From Mycolicibacterium confluentis (GTDB lineage Bacteria; Actinomycetota; Actinomycetes; Mycobacteriales; Mycobacteriaceae), in NCBI RefSeq assembly GCF_010729895.1, contig NZ_AP022612.1, forward strand, positions 124,001 to 188,000: a DNA stretch of 64,000 nucleotides. The letters run 5' to 3'. The position numbers and the translations under genes were made by a program. Under the pieces are notes generated by a model. It had not been told where the DNA came from. It saw nothing but the letters and a program-made list of their open reading frames with translations, and made no database searches. This document shows, piece after piece, positions 60,650-64,000 of this stretch; within the stretch, counting starts at the first letter, position 1; every line of letters begins with the position of its first letter.

Positions 60650-61465
60650 TCACAGACCGCCCATGCCCTGAAACACCAGCGAGGCTCCGACGACCGCCAG
60701 GATCGCAGCCATGAACCTGCGATGGTAAGCCAGGGCCCAATCGTGAAGTCGTTGCAACGCCGATTCCGTCCTCTCAGGGAAGGCCCGATTGCTGATGAGG
60801 ATGATCTCCTCCACGGCGAGCACCCCGATGACAAACGCGGCCCCGGCTGCGAGTTGCACTCCGACCGCCGTCCCGGAAGCGACAATCAGCGCCAGAGCCA
60901 ACAGGACTCCGTCCGCTGGCATCACCATGAGCCCGATGACAAACGAAATCCACGGTGACCCGGTGCGCCACGCCTGTCGTGCCTGACGCAGGAGCCGCCG
61001 GACCCACGAGTCGTCTTCGACCGCCTCCTCGGTCGCAGGGCGCACCAGCCTTGAAATCACCGGCAGGGTCGCTGGATCCAGAGTCCTAGTGGCAGTTCCT
61101 GTCTCCCTACGGTGCCGCCCGCCCGACACAGGAGCATCGTCACTGGGTGTCGTTGCCGTGGTGCCGCGCATCACCATCAGGATCGCGACCAACACCAGGA
61201 ATGCACCGAACCCGATCATGGTGCGTTGAAACAGCGGACTGGGCGCCGAGTCGACAAGACCATTCGCGAAGGTCGGCGAGACATTGGTCAGGTGCAGCAC
61301 GATCAGCGGAAAGAGCAGAAATACCAAGCCGGCCAGCAGGGTGCCGGCCCAATAGGCCAACAGATTCTGCATGGGCCGCGGTCGTGACAGCACAAGGAGT
61401 ATGAGGCCGAGGCGTACTGGGTTGATGGTCAACACCAGTGCCAACACCAGTAATGGACCCCACAT
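60650..61465 (-). CDS. Gap-like integral membrane protein (GPL-addressing family)
   Basis: A 271-aa polytopic membrane protein with about six hydrophobic segments: MWGPLLVLALVLTINPVRLG at the start, LLAYWAGTLLAGLVFLLFPL, IGFGAFLVLVAILMV, then a ~75-residue cytoplasmic-type charged loop, ISFVIGLMVMPADGVLLALA, GAAFVIGVLAVEEIILI and a C-terminal AILAVVGASLVF. The NPVRLG and MMPADG-like motifs fit the mycobacterial Gap/Sap (GAP family) proteins; Gap is needed to move GPL to the surface in M. smegmatis. It is convergent with NRPS2 rather than cotranscribed (145-bp gap with no clear terminator), unlike gap of the GPL locus. Export of the new lipopeptide is a reasonable inference. Confidence 0.82.
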   Translation of the reverse strand: MWGPLLVLALVLTINPVRLGLILLVLSRPRPMQNLLAYWAGTLLAGLVFLLFPLIVLHLTNVSPTFANGLVDSAPSPLFQRTMIGFGAFLVLVAILMVMRGTTATTPSDDAPVSGGRHRRETGTATRTLDPATLPVISRLVRPATEEAVEDDSWVRRLLRQARQAWRTGSPWISFVIGLMVMPADGVLLALALIVASGTAVGVQLAAGAAFVIGVLAVEEIILISNRAFPERTESALQRLHDWALAYHRRFMAAILAVVGASLVFQGMGGL

Positions 61466-62060
61466 GGTCGATCAACTGACTTTCGCGCGCAGCGGCGGGC
61501 GATCGGGTGCGAACAGAATTCCGGATGATGACATGTGCCCCCCTCGAGTTGCGCCCAGCGGCGGGCAGGCGTGGCTGGCGTTCCCCAACGCGAACCGGGC
61601 ACCTGAGCTGAAGTCGCTCGGCAGCTTCTCCAACCCCCAGCCGCAGCCAATGCGCAGTTACGATTCCCACGGTAGTTTCAGGCTGGCGAACTGTCTCGGA
61701 AACCAGTGGATTCGGCGGCGGCAGTTGGTCGAATGCGTCCCGTGCCGCGCGCCACCCTGTCACCCCAGGCGAGCACCAGTGGATCGCTTTGCCAACTCGG
61801 TGTCACGGCCACCGGCCATCTGGGCGAATACCTGTCAGTTCCCGAGCGCTACAGTTTGCTGCGATGCTCGGTTGGCGCGTCGGCAGCCTCGCGTGTGCCC
61901 AGACGACTCCATGTCTCGGCATCCGGTTCGGAACGTGCCATCGAGGCGCCGCCCCGATCCTGGGTTGCGTCAATGTGACGGTGGTCTGCAGATTCGGCAA
62001 ACCTCGGGGGCGTCCCAGGTGGGGCGAGTAGAGTCCAGAGATCGGGGGAGGAGTAAACAC
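61466..62060. other. 595-bp stretch without a credible gene
   Basis: Open frames here have Arg/Pro/Cys-rich translations with no family resemblance. It presumably contains the promoters of the leftward Gap-like gene and the rightward hemophore-like gene. No operator, hairpin or RNA gene was recognised. Confidence 0.5.
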
Positions 62061-62390
62061 ATGAGATCACTGTTTTCGGTGGGGCTGGCCGCTGCGGTGG
62101 GCGGGGCGGGCCTATTGATGGGCGCCGGGATCGCCTCCGCGGCCCCAGATCTCGGTCCAGCCGTCAACACCACCTGCAACTATCCACAGGTGATGGCGGC
62201 GCTGAACTCCGCGGATCCGGCGGCTGCGGCACAGTTCAATGCGTCCGGGTCGGGCGCATATCTGGGCCAATTCCTGGCTGCCCCAGTGGGTGAGCGACAG
62301 ATGATGGCCCAGATGATTGTCAACATGCCGGGAAACCAGCAGTACATCGGGTTGCTGCAACAGGTGTTCACCACCTGCAACAACTTCTGA
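62061..62390 (+). CDS. Small secreted hemophore-related protein next to the NRPS locus
   Basis: A 109-aa protein with a signal peptide (MRSLFSVGLAAAVGGAGLLM...GIASA-AP, cleavage ~31) and two cysteines bracketing the mature domain, in NTTCNYPQVM (~42) and the C-terminal FTTCNNF. It fits the same hemophore-related secreted family as the protein at 21935, shorter by 27 residues. GGGGGAGGAG at 62044-62053 supports ATG 62061; a longer frame upstream is judged non-coding. It lies 6 bp from the convergent IclR gene end. Confidence 0.75.
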   Translation: MRSLFSVGLAAAVGGAGLLMGAGIASAAPDLGPAVNTTCNYPQVMAALNSADPAAAAQFNASGSGAYLGQFLAAPVGERQMMAQMIVNMPGNQQYIGLLQQVFTTCNNF

Positions 62391-62396
62391 GCGAGA

Positions 62397-63308
62397 TCAC
62401 GGACCAGTCCGCTTCGGTACGCCTCCGCCGAGTTGCTCGGTGATCGCGTCGGCAGTTGTCATGAGAGCCTGTGCGCGCTCGGTGATCTCGTTGTCGGTCA
62501 AGGCTTTACCGATGTGCAGCGAGACGACCATCACCTGACGCCTGTGGTGATCGAAGACCGGCGCGGAGATGACGCTGATGTCGTGTGAACCGTCAGGCGT
62601 GGCCTCGTCCCGCAGGTACACCCGTTCGCCGATATCGGACACCAACTCACCGAGCAGGGCGCGCAGTTCGTCCGGCAGTTCGGTCGACATACCCGCCATC
62701 AGCGCGTAGAGGCGCCGGCCGCCGGGCGTCAGTCGCTCCACCAGATACCCGGCGGTGCGGCAGGTTTCAATCACCCGGTGCAGCCGAGCGGTCTTGGTGC
62801 GCAGCGGCAGCGTCGGCTCCTTGGACAGCCATTCACGCAGCGCCTCGTCGTCCCACAACACGAACATCAGTCCGATCGGGGGCGCGAAGGGGTAGCTCTG
62901 TCCGACCTCGACGCCCGACCGGGCACCGGGAGGCGCCACCAGTTCGATCAGCGTGATGCGGTCATCGATGACCCCGGACAGCGCGGCGGTGGCGCCGAAC
63001 CGCGCAGACAGCCGACTCAGTTCGTCACGTGCTCCGGGGCTCACACGCAGCGACTCCTGGGTCCGGTGCCCCAGCCTGATCAGGGCTGGGCCCAGGCGGT
63101 ATGTCTTGTCGACGTCGTCGCGCAGCACATATCCCGCATCGGCCAGTGCGGTGACGATGCCCAGGCACGTCGGCTTGCTCAGGCCGAGGCGGCGGGCCAG
63201 TTCGGAGACGCCGAACCGCTGGTCAGGGTGGTCGGCGAGGAAGTTGAGGATCTGGACCACCCGTTCGGTGGGCGGCGACGTGCGGCCTGAGGACCCGGGG
63301 GTGGACAC
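62397..63308 (-). CDS. IclR-family transcriptional regulator
   Basis: A 303-aa regulator. N-terminal winged helix-turn-helix (TERVVQILNFLADHP, GVSELARRLGLSKPTCLGIVTAL in two blocks, YRLGPALIRLG) and a C-terminal effector-binding domain (ALSGVIDDRITLIELVAPPG, AGYLVERLTPGGR, ISVISAPVFDHHRRQVMVVSLHIG). GTG start at 63308. It is divergent from the partial gene at 63394 with a near-perfect palindrome between them, so it probably regulates itself and that gene. The effector is unknown. Confidence 0.85.
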   Translation of the reverse strand: MSTPGSSGRTSPPTERVVQILNFLADHPDQRFGVSELARRLGLSKPTCLGIVTALADAGYVLRDDVDKTYRLGPALIRLGHRTQESLRVSPGARDELSRLSARFGATAALSGVIDDRITLIELVAPPGARSGVEVGQSYPFAPPIGLMFVLWDDEALREWLSKEPTLPLRTKTARLHRVIETCRTAGYLVERLTPGGRRLYALMAGMSTELPDELRALLGELVSDIGERVYLRDEATPDGSHDISVISAPVFDHHRRQVMVVSLHIGKALTDNEITERAQALMTTADAITEQLGGGVPKRTGP

Positions 63309-63326
63309 GGCGCCAGGCTACCCCAA

Positions 63327-63344
63327 CGGTTCATATATGTACCG
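63327..63344. promoter_or_regulatory. Candidate IclR operator
   Basis: CGGTTCATATATGTACCG is an 18-bp palindrome with one mismatched pair, in the 85-bp gap between the IclR gene and its divergent neighbour. It lies 19 bp from the regulator start. Confidence 0.5.
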
Positions 63345-63393
63345 CAATGGTCGAAATATTGACTCCTATTGGAACGGGTTCTAGTTTCGAAGT

Positions 63394-64000
63394 GTGTACT
63401 CCAAGGCATTGACGGATGCGATCGCTGAGGCCGAGCACCTGGTGACGACGGCCCCGTTCATCGAATCGGACGCCGATCTCCTGGAAGGGCTGCAGTACCT
63501 GGCGGGTTGTATCGCCGGGTGCCTTCACCTGGCCTTCGACTACGAACGTGACCACCCCTTCTTCCAGTCGGGTACGGGCCCGTTCACCAAGATGGCGCTG
63601 GACAACCCGGACACGCTCTACTTCGGCACGCGGGTCCAGCCTGGCCACGAGTACGTCGTGACCGGTAAGCGCGGCAGCACCACGGACCTGAGTTTCCAAC
63701 TCCTCGGAGGCGAGTACACCGACGACAACGTGCCGGCCAGTCAGGCTGCGTTCGACGACCGCGAACTCGACATCGCCGAGGACGGCACGTTCGAATGGCG
63801 TATCACGCCGAACTCCCCATCCCAGCTGTTGGTGCGGGAGGTCTACAACGACTGGTCGGCCCAGCGCGGCCACATCAGCATCGCCCGGACGGACACCGCG
63901 GGCACTGCGCCGGCTCAGCTCTCCCGCGAGCTCGTCGAGAAGAGGTATGCGGTCGCCGCCAAGCAGTTGGTGCAGCGGGTCAAGACCTGGTTGCAGTTCC
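63394..64000 (+). CDS. Unknown conserved protein (DUF1214-like?), 3' end off window
   Basis: An open frame of over 200 codons from GTG 63394 to the window edge. An in-frame TAG at 63382 fixes the start. It begins VYSKALTDAIAEAEHLV and contains LQYLAGCIAGCLHLAFDYERD, DNPDTLYFGTRVQPGHEYVV and DGTFEWRITPNSPSQLLVREVYNDW. The DTLYFGTRVQPGHEY region recalls beta-rich DUF1214-type proteins, but I do not recognise it firmly. Probably the target of the divergent IclR regulator. Confidence 0.7.
   Translation, partial: MYSKALTDAIAEAEHLVTTAPFIESDADLLEGLQYLAGCIAGCLHLAFDYERDHPFFQSGTGPFTKMALDNPDTLYFGTRVQPGHEYVVTGKRGSTTDLSFQLLGGEYTDDNVPASQAAFDDRELDIAEDGTFEWRITPNSPSQLLVREVYNDWSAQRGHISIARTDTAGTAPAQLSRELVEKRYAVAAKQLVQRVKTWLQF

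Noticed and set aside
26414..61465. Locus considered as the standard glycopeptidolipid synthesis cluster
   Set aside because: Nine modules, three methyltransferase domains and no glycosyltransferase, rml, pks or MmpL genes nearby. Only the MbtH-NRPS-Gap order is shared.
61371..62060. Open frame continuing upstream of the hemophore-like gene, which would give a 339-aa protein
   Set aside because: The extra N-terminal part is Arg/Pro/Cys-rich with no family resemblance and overlaps the Gap-like gene. A strong ribosome binding site and signal peptide mark ATG 62061.

Overview
The window looks like chromosome from a fast-growing, non-tuberculous mycobacterium (Mycolicibacterium-like). It is GC-rich. 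The left third keeps the gene content and order of the mycobacterial cholesterol-degradation locus (Mycobacterium tuberculosis Rv3534c-Rv3550 region), including KstR and KstR2 operator palindromes. The right half is a very large MbtH-NRPS-Gap locus laid out like the glycopeptidolipid (GPL) synthetase locus of fast growers.

Region 1 (1-19620), steroid catabolism. A partial echA20 and two SDR genes diverge from a KstR2 box. After an extra SDR and an anchored histidine phosphatase come the fadA5 / SnoaL-like / ddn-like operon and, divergent from it across a KstR box, cyp125-chsE1-chsE2-chsH2-chsH1-ltp2. Those genes carry out cholesterol side-chain oxidation and the last retro-aldol cut. kstD-hsd4B and hsaE-hsaG-hsaF diverge from a second KstR box and act on the rings and on the final C5-C6 fragments. 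A DUF559/AbiEi-like gene framed by related palindromes sits where M. tuberculosis has PPE63.

Region 2 (19679-26205), unrelated housekeeping or accessory genes: a RecQ-type helicase with a phosphoribosyltransferase-like tail, a small secreted hemophore-like protein, a large secreted sugar-dehydrogenase/PKD protein and a DUF2505 protein.

Region 3 (26414-61465), the main accessory element. An MbtH protein is followed by two giant NRPS genes (about 6,620 and 4,647 aa) and, convergently, a Gap-like membrane protein. Together they encode nine modules: C-A-T, C-A(MT)-T, C-A-T, C-A-T, C-A(MT)-T, C | A-T, C-A-T, C-A(MT)-T, C-A-T-R. The predicted product is an N-acylated nonapeptide, N-methylated at residues 2, 5 and 8, and released by reduction as an aldehyde or alcohol. 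The architecture repeats every three modules and the DNA contains long near-identical blocks 10.8-10.9 kb apart. The first NRPS gene is interrupted by three small indels. Two of these are intact in the partner repeat copy, so sequencing or assembly error is likelier than gene decay.

Region 4 (61466-64000): a 595-bp stretch without a credible gene, another hemophore-like secreted protein, an IclR-type regulator, and the start of a divergent unknown gene that runs off the window.

Gene names are by recognition of protein sequence and gene order from memory. No database search was run.
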